From Sorghum bicolor (Eukaryota > Streptophyta > Magnoliopsida > Poales > Poaceae): a stretch of 64,000 nucleotides of DNA. Below the pieces are notes generated by a model. The model did not search any database and was not told the origin of the DNA. It saw only the letters and a list, made by a program, of their open reading frames with translations. The stretch is taken from positions 44,000,434 to 44,064,433 of the forward strand of contig NC_012871.2 in assembly GCF_000003195.3 (NCBI RefSeq), read 5' to 3'. Every line of letters starts with the position of its first letter. Position 1 is the first letter of the stretch. The position numbers were made by a program, and so were the translations under genes. Below, in pieces: positions 24,459 to 34,768 of this stretch.

Positions 24459-24471
24459 CTGGTATCAGAGC
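24459..24471 (+). promoter_or_regulatory. Primer-binding site of element III
   Basis: 'TGGTATCAGAGC' begins within two or three bases of the LTR end and matches the 3' end complement of initiator tRNA-Met, the usual chromovirus primer. Confidence 0.9.
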
Positions 24472-24630
24472 ATTCGTTGCTAAGATGACTGCTGTACCTC
24501 TTGAAAAACTTCAAACTTCGTTTGGATCCAATACTATAAACTTGCCTATTTTGAGTTCAAGTGCTTAGTCCTAACTTACCCCTGTCTGTAGGCTTTCTTA
24601 GAATGTTTGGAGTGGTATGGAGGAGCAACA

Positions 24631-24830
24631 GTAAGTATTGCCCTATGTTGTACAATTTTGAGTAATATCGTTACGAATAGTTGATAGGAATCGTAAGTAC
24701 GTGCATGCATCATGATTGGTCAACTTGGTTAAATTTCCTTCCTCCTTGTTTGGGTTGGGTTGTATCGAATCAATCCCATTCTTGCTAACCTGTAAGGCCT
24801 CCCTTATTAATCTAAACTTACCCTCTACAG
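24631..24830 (+). other. Candidate intron in the element III leader
   Basis: A strong donor (CA|GTAAGT at 24631) and an acceptor (CTCTACAG at 24823-24830, one base before the ORF0 ATG) would frame a 200-bp intron. The same donor could also join the acceptor TTGTAGCAG ending at 25748, directly before the gag ATG. Splicing is inferred from the motifs only. Confidence 0.35.
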
Positions 24831-24831
24831 G

Positions 24832-25536
24832 ATGCCTCATTGGAAGCTGACCCCGCGTAAGAGGACAGGACCAAAAGGGGTCCCCAAACACCAGCTGGCC
24901 CCGCGAAGCGATCAAGCAAGCAGCAGCCGTTCACCGCCACAGCAGGAGGTGGACAGGTTGTCCGCCGAGTTGACTGAGGTGATGAGAGAAAGAATGTACA
25001 ATGTTATGGAGATCGGCGAACTCAAAGCTCAACTAGCCAAAGAAAAACAAGCTACTGAGAACTGTGAGGCCATGTTGACCCATATGGTGGAGGAGAGGAA
25101 TGCAGCTATTGCCCGAGAAGAAGAGGCAAGGAGCGCACACAGGCACGAGCTGACTAGGATGAATGCGAAGCTGGGCAAGGCCACGTATCTTAAAGATCTG
25201 TACGTAAAGATGGCGGCCACGGTCACCGCGCAGCGGGATGTCGCGTGGCAGTGGGAGGACCAGCTCCAGTTGGAGAAGCTGGAGCTGGCACATCACTTAG
25301 ATACCGTCAATGACTTGGCAATGCAATATCGTGATATTGCATTTGATCTATATCATCAGCTCCACCCACCTCCAGACGAAGGAGAGATGGATACGGATGG
25401 CGAGTTGGCAGATGATGGGGAACCCGATCAAGGCCTCAGTGATGAAGAGGAGTCCGACCCCGATGACAACAACCCAGGGGGTAATCAGGATAATGGCAAT
25501 GACGACCCGGGCTACAGCTCTGGCCACACCGACTAG
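24832..25536 (+). CDS. ORF0: coiled-coil, acidic-tailed protein upstream of gag
   Basis: An intact 234-residue frame between the primer site and gag. The N-terminus is basic and Ser/Pro-rich (about residues 1-38). Residues about 40-160 form a long Glu/Ala/Leu-rich stretch with heptad character, probably a coiled coil. Residues about 180-234 are strongly acidic (Asp/Glu with Gly/Asn). I see no enzymatic motif and no zinc knuckle. The ATG at 24832 is the first in frame and lies one base after a splice-acceptor-like site. Its role is unknown; accessory ORFs at this place have been described in some grass gypsy elements. That it stays open in a young element argues for recent selection, but expression is not shown. 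Confidence 0.75.
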   Translation: MPHWKLTPRKRTGPKGVPKHQLAPRSDQASSSRSPPQQEVDRLSAELTEVMRERMYNVMEIGELKAQLAKEKQATENCEAMLTHMVEERNAAIAREEEARSAHRHELTRMNAKLGKATYLKDLYVKMAATVTAQRDVAWQWEDQLQLEKLELAHHLDTVNDLAMQYRDIAFDLYHQLHPPPDEGEMDTDGELADDGEPDQGLSDEEESDPDDNNPGGNQDNGNDDPGYSSGHTD

Positions 25537-25748
25537 TTCGGTGAAGCCGCGGGCAAAGTCGTTGTAAAATTCCTAGTTTACCGTAGTGGGGTCGGGTTTG
25601 TAATATAAGTTTTCTTTCGGTTTGAGGAGTTGTACTTGTTGGTTCCTGGTGTGTTGAACTAATGCTTAATAAATAAATGGAAGAATGTAAGATATGTTCT
25701 ACGTTATGAATTTCATGTGGTAACAAGTACCTGTGACTCTTGTAGCAG
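25537..25748 (+). other. ORF0-gag spacer with acceptor at the gag start
   Basis: Non-coding. It contains AATAAA-like motifs ('aataaataaatgg', about 25668-25680) and ends in 'gactcttgtagcag', a 3' splice-site-like sequence abutting the gag ATG. Confidence 0.4.
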
Positions 25749-27224
25749 ATGCCGATGCGTACACGTGGATCTGATGGAGCTGGGACATCTCAGGGAGGGG
25801 ATGATATCCCCAACCCTCCACCTGCTCCACCTTCTTTGGCTGATGCCATAGCTGTTCTGTTGAGTGCCACTACCGACAATGCCCGCTTACTGCGCGAGCT
25901 AGCACGGCGTCAACCACACCCCGCCCCAAACTTCAGGGCACGGCACAATGGGGACGGAGAAGCTCGGTACGTGGACTTTACCGAGACAAAGCCCCCGGTA
26001 TTCACTAAGGCTGATGAGCCAGTAGAAGCGGATGATTGGCTCCGGACCATGGAGCACAAGTTCAGTTTGATTCAGTGTTCAGAAACTCAGAAGCCCCTGT
26101 TTGCAGCTCAGCAGCTTCGGGGAGCTGCAGGTGCCTGGTGGGAGAACTTCCTAGCTATCCAAGCTCCGGGACACCAGGTCACCTGGACCGAGTTTAAGGA
26201 CGCGTTCCGCACCCATTACATCCCCGAAGGGCTCATGGCCATGAAGGCCGAAGAATTTCTCGCCTTGCAACAAGGCGATAAAAGTGTCATGGAATACGTG
26301 GCAAAGTTTAATCATCTCTCTCAATATGCCACAGACCATGTGAACACTGACAGAAAGAAGAAAGCCTGCTTCATGCGTGGTCTAAATACTAAACTTCAGA
26401 CCATGATGACCACCTGCCAAAATGCTACCTTCTATGAGGCGGTAAATATTGCCATCGCCTCTGAAGAAAAGAATAGGAAGCACAAAGAAGCCAAGAAGAA
26501 GGCTGCTTCTTCCTCTTTCTCTGGTCGCGGTCAAAAGCGCCAGAGAATCATTTATCATCCGCAGGGCCACGGACGCTTCCAAGCGCCATCACCTTATCGT
26601 GGTCCTTTCTCCCCTCCACAGTATAGACCAGGGCAGCAGGTATACTCTCGACCTACTGCCATCGCTTTTGCACCACGCCAGCCGAACGCCCCAGGTGTTC
26701 GCCCCACTGCTCCGCCCAGCCACAATTACCCTTGTTTCAATTGTGGTAAGCCTGGGCATTTTTCTAAAGAGTGCCCTTTCCCCCGCCAAACCAACCCCAC
26801 CTCCCAAAGGCCACCTATGGGCCAACCCCAGCCGAGTCAGTTTAGGACTGGGGTTCAGAAAGGACAACCTGTGCAAAGGGGAAAACCAGCAAAGAAAGTG
26901 GGACAAGTCTTCCATACGGAGGTGGAGACGATCCCGGAGGGTGAACCAGTAATGATAGGTACGTTTCCTATCGCGAAACATCCTGCTTTAATGCTTTTCG
27001 ATTCTGGTGCATTTCATACATTCATCAATCGCACCTTTGTGTTAAAGCATGGCATACCCATTGGGGAAACACAAGATCATTTTTATATACAGTCGCCAGG
27101 AGGACGGCTGAGCTCTAAAGAAATGGTTCACCAGATACCCATCGAATTTGGTGGGCATAGTTTTCCCACTAGCATGATTGTTCTTAAAGACCAGGAGATT
27201 GATGTCATATTAGGCATGAACTAG
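25749..27224 (+). CDS. gag-pro: Gag-protease polyprotein of element III
   Basis: 491 residues. A retrotransposon gag domain spans about residues 80-235 (KPPVFTKADEPVEADDWL..., LRGAAGAWWENF, FRTHYIP). A basic stretch is followed by a CCHC zinc knuckle C329-x2-C332-x4-H337-x4-C342 (CFNCGKPGHFSKEC). A retropepsin-like protease has its active site at D418-S-G (LFDSGAFHTFI) and the ILG motif near the end. It forms the capsid and nucleic-acid-binding protein and the processing enzyme. The frame stops at TAG 27222-27224, where relatives have Trp in the ILGM(N/D)W motif, with pol immediately following in the same frame. The start is the ATG at 25749, next to a splice-acceptor-like site; a second ATG follows two codons later. 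Confidence 0.92.
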   Translation: MPMRTRGSDGAGTSQGGDDIPNPPPAPPSLADAIAVLLSATTDNARLLRELARRQPHPAPNFRARHNGDGEARYVDFTETKPPVFTKADEPVEADDWLRTMEHKFSLIQCSETQKPLFAAQQLRGAAGAWWENFLAIQAPGHQVTWTEFKDAFRTHYIPEGLMAMKAEEFLALQQGDKSVMEYVAKFNHLSQYATDHVNTDRKKKACFMRGLNTKLQTMMTTCQNATFYEAVNIAIASEEKNRKHKEAKKKAASSSFSGRGQKRQRIIYHPQGHGRFQAPSPYRGPFSPPQYRPGQQVYSRPTAIAFAPRQPNAPGVRPTAPPSHNYPCFNCGKPGHFSKECPFPRQTNPTSQRPPMGQPQPSQFRTGVQKGQPVQRGKPAKKVGQVFHTEVETIPEGEPVMIGTFPIAKHPALMLFDSGAFHTFINRTFVLKHGIPIGETQDHFYIQSPGGRLSSKEMVHQIPIEFGGHSFPTSMIVLKDQEIDVILGMN

Positions 27225-30200
27225 ATGGCACAACGAGGGGTTGTGCTAGACACTTTGCATCGAACCATTAAAATCCCATTGCCCAATGAGAATTCTTATT
27301 TGCTAATTCAATTAGTTACTCCCAAGCGGACAATTGGGCAAGTTCATGCCGCTAATGTGTCTGAAGTCAAAGATATCCCGGTAGTTCGAGATTTTCCGGA
27401 TGTATTTCCTGAAGACTTACCAGGTCTACCTCCGGACCGGGATGTACAATTCAGCATAGAATTGAAACCAGGGACAGCCCCAATATCTCGAAGGGCCTAC
27501 AGAATGGCACCGAAAGAGCTGGCCGAATTAAAAATCCAATTACAAGATCTGTTGCAGAAAGGTTTTATTCAGCCTAGTTCTTCTCCATGGGGTTGCCCAG
27601 CCTTGTTTGTGAAAAAGAAAGATCAAACATTAAGGTTGTGTGTCGACTATCGTCCCCTGAATGAGGTGACGATTAAGAATAAGTACCCATTACCCCGCAT
27701 TGACTTATTATTTGACCAGGTAGCCGGGGCCAAAGTGTTCTCAAAAATTGATTTGAGATCAGGGTACCACCAAATTAAAATTAGGCCGGAAGATGTGCCC
27801 AAGACAGCTTTTACAACCCGTTACGGGCTGTATGAGTACTTGGTAATGTCTTTTGGGTTGACCAATGCACCGACCCATTTCATGTACTTGATGAACTCTG
27901 TCTTCATGCCAGAACTAGACAAATTTGTGGTCGTCTTTATTGATGACATCTTAATCTACTCCAAGACTAAGAAGGAACATGCTGAACACCTGAGAATTGT
28001 GTTGACCCGTCTTAGGGAGCATCAACTATATGCCAAGTTCAGCAAATGTGAGTTCTGGCTGGACAAAGTTCATTTCCTGGGTCATGTATTGTCAGCGGAG
28101 GGAGTCGCTGTAGACCCAGGCAAGGTAGAAGATGTGTTGAATTGGAAACCCCCGACTACGGTACATGAGGTCCGTAGTTTTCTGGGTATGGCGGGATACT
28201 ACCGTCGTTTTATCCCGGACTTTTCCAGAGTTGCCAAACCAATCACGACCTTGCTCAAAAATCAAACAAAATTTGTTTGGTCACCCCAATGTGAGCAAGC
28301 CTTTCAGACTCTGAAAAGGTTATTGACAACTTCACCTGTCTTAGCCCAGCCAGATATTGAAAAGCCCTTTGATGTGTATTGTGACGCATCAGGGATAGGG
28401 ATAGGTTGTGTGCTAATGCAGGAGGGTCGCGTAATTGCATATGCTTCCAGACAACTTAAACCGCATGAAGAGAATTACCCGACCCATGATCTTGAACTAG
28501 CCGCCGTGGTACATGCATTAAAGATCTGGCGTCATTATCTGTTGGGGAACACATGTCATCTATACACCGATCACAAAAGCTTGAAGTATATCTTTACTCA
28601 AGCTGAGCTTAATATGCGCCAGCGAAGGTGGCTAGAATTAATTAAAGATTACGACCTTGAGGTGCATTATCATCCTGGCAAGGCAAATGTAGTAGCTGAT
28701 GCCCTCAGTCGTAAGGCTCACTGTAATTGCTTAACAGTGACGCATAGGGATATAACTTTGTGCCAAGAGCTAGAGAAATTGGGGATAGAAATGATTTCCC
28801 AAGGCAACCTTGCCAATCTAAAGATTGACTTCAATCTCGAAGCTCAAATCATAGAGGCACAAAAAGAAGACAAAGGCATGAAACATCTTAAAGAGAAGAT
28901 CTCTAATAGAGCACCCACAGACTTTAAGGTGGATGGTGCAGGAGTAATCTGGTTCAAGAACCGTTTAGTGGTTCCAAAGGTACCTGAGCTACGTCAACGA
29001 ATCCTGGATGAAGCTCATACCACGAGGTATTCTATTCATCCGGGAAGCAATAAGATGTATCAGGACCTAAAACAAAGGTTTTGGTGGACAAAAATGAAGA
29101 TAGAAATAGCTCGCTATGTGGCCCAATGTGACACCTGCCGAAAAGTCAAAGCTATTCATCTCAAATCCGCTGGGGAGTTGCAACCTTTGCCTATCCCAGC
29201 ATGGAAATGGGATGACATAAGTATGGATTTCATAGTAGGACTGCCCAAGACAGCCAAAGGCTTTGATTCAATTTGGGTCATAGTGGATCGTCTCACCAAA
29301 ACAGCACACTTTCTCCCTGTAAAGCTATTGTATCCTACCTCCACCTATGCTAAGATTTATTTTGATCGTATCCTAAGTCTGCATGGAGTGCCAAAGACAA
29401 TAGTGTCAGATAGAGGCACACAATTTGTCTCCCAATTCTGGAAATGTCTACACGAGTCCTTGGGCACTAAACTTTTATACAGCACAGCCTACCACCCTCA
29501 AACAGGTGGGCAAACAGAGAGGGTGAATCAAACCCTAGAAGATCTATTAAGATCTTGTGCCCTAAATTTTCCAGATAAATGGGATGACTGTTTGCCTCTA
29601 GCAGAGTTATCCTACAACAATAGCTACCAAGAGAGTATCAAGATGGCTCCCTTTGAGGCACTATATGGCCGTCGATGTCGAACTCCGTTACATTGGTCGG
29701 AACCTGGAGAAAGATGGTTCTTCGGGGTTGACTTAGTGAAAGAGACTGTGAACAAAGTGAGACAAATCCAAAATAACTTGAAAGTTGCTCAGTCCCGACA
29801 GAAAAGCTACGCCGATAAAAGACGTCGACCGTTAAGATTCGCCAAGGGTGATCATGTATATTTGAAAGTGTCCCCAATGAAAGGAGTAAATCGTTTTGCT
29901 GTTAAAGGCAAGTTAGCGCCCCGTTACATTGGTCCATTTCCAATCATTGACCGATGTGGACAGGTAGCCTACCGCCTTAAACTGCCCGAACGATTATCCG
30001 GGATACATAATGTGTTCCATGTGTCTCAACTGAAGAAGTGTCTTCGGGTACCAGACCAAATTCAAGATATTGAAGATGTAGAACTTGAACCAGATCTAAC
30101 TTATTCGGAGTATCCTATCCGAGTACTAGATCAAAGAAATAAAGTTACTCGAAGAACAACTACCAAGTGGTACAAGATACAGTGGAGCCAGCACTCTGAA

Positions 30201-30281
30201 GAAGAAGCCACGTGGGAATCTGAAGATTACCTGATGGAGAATTTTCCTGAGTTCCACGCTTCTCTTCAGGACAACAGCTGA
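27225..30281 (+). CDS. pol: Pol of element III: RT, RNase H, integrase, chromodomain
   Basis: 1018 residues, in the same frame as gag-pro and separated from it only by TAG at 27222. The reverse transcriptase has its FIDD active site at 238-241. RNase H begins at about 383 with catalytic D387 (YCDASG). Integrase has an HHCC finger (about 597-645, ending CDTCRKVK) and a DDE triad D668, D729, E765 with the expected 35-residue spacing. A GPF/Y-like module (YIGPFPI, about 905) and a chromodomain (about 964-1010: YPIRVLDQR...YKIQWSQH...TWESEDYL) complete it. All catalytic residues I checked are present. The chromodomain is known in this group to direct integration toward heterochromatin. The first Met here is probably internal to the original gag-pro-pol protein. 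Confidence 0.93.
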   Translation: MAQRGVVLDTLHRTIKIPLPNENSYLLIQLVTPKRTIGQVHAANVSEVKDIPVVRDFPDVFPEDLPGLPPDRDVQFSIELKPGTAPISRRAYRMAPKELAELKIQLQDLLQKGFIQPSSSPWGCPALFVKKKDQTLRLCVDYRPLNEVTIKNKYPLPRIDLLFDQVAGAKVFSKIDLRSGYHQIKIRPEDVPKTAFTTRYGLYEYLVMSFGLTNAPTHFMYLMNSVFMPELDKFVVVFIDDILIYSKTKKEHAEHLRIVLTRLREHQLYAKFSKCEFWLDKVHFLGHVLSAEGVAVDPGKVEDVLNWKPPTTVHEVRSFLGMAGYYRRFIPDFSRVAKPITTLLKNQTKFVWSPQCEQAFQTLKRLLTTSPVLAQPDIEKPFDVYCDASGIGIGCVLMQEGRVIAYASRQLKPHEENYPTHDLELAAVVHALKIWRHYLLGNTCHLYTDHKSLKYIFTQAELNMRQRRWLELIKDYDLEVHYHPGKANVVADALSRKAHCNCLTVTHRDITLCQELEKLGIEMISQGNLANLKIDFNLEAQIIEAQKEDKGMKHLKEKISNRAPTDFKVDGAGVIWFKNRLVVPKVPELRQRILDEAHTTRYSIHPGSNKMYQDLKQRFWWTKMKIEIARYVAQCDTCRKVKAIHLKSAGELQPLPIPAWKWDDISMDFIVGLPKTAKGFDSIWVIVDRLTKTAHFLPVKLLYPTSTYAKIYFDRILSLHGVPKTIVSDRGTQFVSQFWKCLHESLGTKLLYSTAYHPQTGGQTERVNQTLEDLLRSCALNFPDKWDDCLPLAELSYNNSYQESIKMAPFEALYGRRCRTPLHWSEPGERWFFGVDLVKETVNKVRQIQNNLKVAQSRQKSYADKRRRPLRFAKGDHVYLKVSPMKGVNRFAVKGKLAPRYIGPFPIIDRCGQVAYRLKLPERLSGIHNVFHVSQLKKCLRVPDQIQDIEDVELEPDLTYSEYPIRVLDQRNKVTRRTTTKWYKIQWSQHSEEEATWESEDYLMENFPEFHASLQDNS

Positions 30282-30472
30282 TATATTAGAAGTGTACTCT
30301 AGTGAAGGAAAGGAGTAGCCGATGCCATGTACTTTGTGTACATATATGTTTATAATGGAGTGGTTTCCCCCAACTTCTTGCTTTATGGAAAAGTCGAAAA
30401 TGAAGAAGTTTTGACAAATTTCCTTTTCCATTGCGTACCCTAAGGCTTTAAATCTCGGGGACGAGATTTCTT
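30282..30472 (+). other. Short 3' untranslated region of element III
   Basis: No ORF. It contains 'aatctcggggacgagatttctttaag' leading to the polypurine tract, a motif common before chromovirus 3' LTRs. Confidence 0.6.
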
Positions 30473-30486
30473 TAAGGGGGGAGAGC
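30473..30486 (+). promoter_or_regulatory. Polypurine tract of element III
   Basis: 'taaggggggagagc' immediately before the 3' LTR start (TGTAACATCC) at 30487. Confidence 0.88.
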
Positions 30487-33400
30487 TGTAACATCCTCGA
30501 TGTTACGATTCCTAAAATTTGGATCATGGCATCATCAGCATTGCACAGCATATTGGTTAAGCACACCTTGATGCATCAACTTAAAATGAGTTTAATTTGG
30601 TTGAATGTGCGTAGGGAATTAAAGTGTGTTTATCTTGTTAGTGATGCCTGGGTTGGTTGCTAAAACCCTAGGGTAAAGTTTTTCCGAAGGCTTAGGGGGG
30701 GGGAAACCCTAATTTCTGGACCCTAGAATTGCCCCTTTTTGTGCAATTCAAAAACCAAGCAAAATTTGAGGATGTGTTCAAAAGCAAAGTTGTAGATCTT
30801 GCTAAGGTGTACAACTTTGGTGTTTTGAGTTCTTGAAGTTTCAATACAAAATTCAAAGTAATTTTGAAAACACAGATTTCCAGAAAGTGCCCCCTTTTCC
30901 AAATTAAACCTCCAATTCAAAATCCATTTGGAATTTTGAAAAGTGGTCAACATGAAAGTTGTCGAGCATAAAAAGTTGAGCAACTTTCATGTTGGGAGTT
31001 TTTCAAGTTGTTTAGGAAAAACAAAAGTAATTTTGGAAATTCTGATTTGCCCCAATTCAAAAAAATTTGAATTCCTTGGAATTGAGTTTTGACTTTCAAA
31101 CTGTTTGGCCAAATTAACCTTTTTCCACTCAGATTTAGTCTTGGGCACCAAAATAAGAATTGTATCTTATAAAATTCTGAGTAACTTTGGTTTTGGTGGG
31201 TTTTTGTCTTTAGTTCAAAATTCGGGCGAATTTTGCAAAACTCCAAATTGAGTGGATATGCTCTGCTACAGTGTTCGGCAGGGGGGGGTGCTCTGCCGCC
31301 GGGGCAGAGCCGCCTCCGCGCACGCCGCCACGCACGCGGCCACGCAGCTGCTTGCTGCTGTGCCTCACTCGACGTCCTCATCCGCATCGCAGGCGTCGTC
31401 GCGTGGATAAAGCTTCGGGTGGCCGGGACATTTCTTTTCTTTTCCTTGAACCTCATCGCCGACGAGCTCCCTGCGCCTCTCAAACTCGCCGCAAGCACGT
31501 CCTCTTCATCTTCCCGGAGTGCAGCACCCACTTCGCCCGCGACCTAGCTACCTCTCGGACCCTTCGCCGCACGCTTTAACCCCCTAGCGCCACCAGCCGA
31601 GCCGTCGTCCCCAACTCCGGCCAGGACCGCCGACGAGGAACTCTTCACGTGGACACGCTGCTCCAGTCGGTACCACGCCTTGCAAGCGGTCGTTTCAAAC
31701 TCTTCTCGTTTCCCCGATGCTCATGCGCTCGCTTGTTCTCCCTGGACGTGAGCAGGAGCACCGGGACGACCTCGCCGGAGCCGGAGCACCCGCCCGACCG
31801 CACGGCCACCGTCACCAAGCTTCTCTGCTGCTTCTCCCGCCATGGTAGTGTGAGCACCATGATCCCCACTTCTTCCCGAACCTCCCGGACCTGTTGGTTT
31901 ACGCTCTACCGAGCCCCAAGGACCGGTCCACGGCCGGCCAGGGCGGCCGCCCGCCTTTCGCGTGGCCGAGGTAGGAAGAGAGCGGTAGAGCGTCCTTGAG
32001 CCGTAGCTATGGAGTCGCAGGGTCGAGGCAGAGCTGATGCGCACCCTGGTGTGGGCTTGGACCTCGCCAGCGGCGACCGGGATCGTGGCAAGGCCGCCGT
32101 GCACGAGGGAGGCGGAACTGACAGGCGGGACCCGCCTGTCAGCGTCCCGTAGAGAGAGGTGAGAGGAGGGCCTGACGAGCGGGGCCCGCTCGTCAGTGTC
32201 CACATGAGGGGAGGGGCAGCGCGCGCAGCGCGTGTGCGGGCCGAGCGCGCGTGGGCCGGCCTGCGGGCCAAGTTCCAGGCCGCCCGCTGCGCAAAAATCT
32301 TTTTCTTTTTCTTTTTATGCAATTTTTGCTTGATGTTTGAAGTTGAGTAATAAATTGTGTAGTGACCCAAAAATGATGAAAATTTTTGCATAGATTCCCT
32401 GAAATAGGTAGAACCCAAGAAAAATACTAGACTCAGTTTTCTGGTAGTTTGCAAGGGTATAAAAATTGGCTCTTTTATTTAGCAAATAAAACTTTGATGA
32501 ATTTTAATAATTTATTTATATGTGCAAAAATCACCAAAATTGGTGGAGAGCCTCTGAATATTATTCCCTGGCTCCACACAAAATTTGGTGGCATTTGGAT
32601 AATGTTTGAGTAAAATATTAATAAATCCTTATTTAGTAATTAAATAATAATTCCAAAATAATTAGATAGTGATTAGTTAAATCCTCATAATTAGGGTTGA
32701 GTGATTTTGGGATTGTGTGATGACCTGAGGTCATTAACCCTAATGACCTTTGGCATTTAATTATTGTTTGGCCTTAATGCTTAATTACTGTCATTAGTGA
32801 TTAATTAAGAGTTAATTAAGGTAAATAGGATTAATTATTAGTTAATTTAAGATAATTATGAATTAAGAAAAGTCTTAATTTACAGATGCAACCTCTTGGG
32901 TAAAGATACTAAGATGTTAAACAACTTCATTTATTGATTATTCTGAGTTGCACCAAGAAGGCAAGTTGTACTCGACTTAGTCCTTCTTGCATAGTTGTCA
33001 TACGCATATCATGAGCATTCATCATTTTACGTATAGTGCACGTGACCGAAGGAGCGCCCGTTGAACCGAACCCCGAGGTCGGTGCTCCGTTCGAGGAAGT
33101 CGGATCCGAGACTTGGGAAGTCTCCGAGGGTCCCTCTCTGCCCTGCAACCAAGGCAAGCCCCGGATGCATTAACCCCTCCTTGAATGTTTTAAATCTCTT
33201 ATCACATATGAATTGAAAATGCTGCATTAGGTTGTTGAGAATTGGGTTAACCTACTTGCTGCATTTACTACCTTGATATTTGTTATCTTGTCCTTGGCAC
33301 CTGTTTCGTTTTAAAACTGCGTAGTGATGCTTAGCCCTACTACTAGATAGGTTTTCAAACAAAGTTTGAAGGGTTGTTGTGGAATAAACTTATGATCAAT

Positions 33401-34763
33401 GATGTTTCAACTTGAGACCGGTTGGTGGACTTGCTTTAAGAATGGAGTCTTAAAGTAGTGTCTCCAACTGTGTCGATTAAGGACCGTTCCGTTGATGGCC
33501 TGCTGGGTTGAGAATTTATAGGACTAGCCACTTGCCCTCGGTAAGCCCGGTCTTGTGATCCCTCGACGCGAACAGCTACTCGCGCACTGGGAGTGGAAAG
33601 ATGGCGAGAGTAGTGTGTACCCACCTTACGTATCTGAGATGACCGGAAAACATCTAGATCGGCTGTAGGATGGTGGTGTACTGTGCTCTCGGGTGCCGCG
33701 AACCTGGTCAAATTTGGGGAGAGCTTGATTTGGGTTGATATATGCAAGATTTGGTTCTACATATGTCGGGTGGTTAGGAACTCTAGCTGGATTGCTAAGC
33801 GATTCGAATCGTCGTTACTCCCCGATTGGGAGACTCAATTCCTTCGACCCTCATCGTAGTTAAATATGCAACTAAGTGATAAAATGAGAAAGGGGAAATG
33901 TCTCATGAGGTTCGGATCCCAATTCCCGGACTCAGAGCGACATGAAGCTATGGCCGTCGGATAAATAATACTTTATTTTAGGAATAGGAACTCACAGACT
34001 TGTCTGTGCAAAACAACTAGATAGACTGTCCTCGAACTCCTCGGCCTCTGCGGGAGAGGAATTCGCGGGTAAAACTTGAATGTAAGGATGCACTATTAGT
34101 AAGCTTTTTGGCAAAACACTTTGGCTCCTTGCTCAGCCACTCCTTGTCTACCCTCTGCCTGCATTCCTACTTTCTCCTCTTTTCCACCGGGTAAGTCTTG
34201 TTGAGTACTCCCGTACTCAGGGTTTTCCAATCCCCCTGTTGCAGGTGAAGCGTAGGAGCCGACTTGTTTCGGACCCTGTTGTGTGACCGTCGTCGAGGTT
34301 GACGACGAAGAAGAGTGAGCGTGACCCATGGGCAGGGTCGGTAAATTTGTAATCTCTGTACTAAAGTTTAAGTTGCTCCGCTGGACCAGGCTTGTAATAA
34401 CACTCTACTATTTGGAAGAACTCCTTTTGTAAATTAAGTTATGTAATACTTCCGCTGTTTTACTCTGAAATATTATTTTGGTCTTGTGTCGTTTGGGTTA
34501 CTGCATTGTCTTCGCAACGAATAATCCTGGTGTTAAGATGGCCACTTGCTATCCTGTAAGGGCGAGAAGAAGAAGTTCTCGTTAATTGACCATTACCAGT
34601 GGTCAGGACGAGCCCGCTTGGCATGCCACAGGTAGCAGTGGAATGAGCGTCCAGCGATGCTCATCGGACTTCTAAAGTGGTAGGATCCCCGGCATCGCCG
34701 TCAGAGGTCCTTAGGACAATGACAGGTGTCGGTGGGCCCAAACACTTAGGGGGTTCTGCCACA
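30487..34763 (+). mobile_element. 3' LTR of element III
   Basis: 4277 bp, starting TGTAACATCCTCGATGTTACG and ending ...GGTTCTGCCACA, followed by the ATAGT duplication. Nearly identical to 20202-24457. The GC-rich block lies at about 31270-32290. Confidence 0.93.
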
Positions 34764-34768
34764 ATAGT

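Larger units (their letters stand above)
20202..34763 (+). mobile_element. Chromovirus III, Tekay-type, nearly intact
   Basis: A 14.56-kb Ty3/gypsy element with perfect TSD ATAGT (20197-20201 and 34764-34768). In order: LTR 20202-24457 (4256 bp), initiator-Met-type primer site, an extra ORF before gag, gag-protease, RT-RNase H-integrase-chromodomain, polypurine tract, LTR 30487-34763 (4277 bp). The LTRs differ by roughly 1-2 percent in stretches compared by eye, so the insertion is recent. Lineage is inferred from the C-terminal chromodomain, very long LTRs and TGGTATCAGAGC primer site. Grass elements of this type with an ORF before gag (called orf0 in rice RIRE3/RIRE8, from memory) are known. 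Confidence 0.93.
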
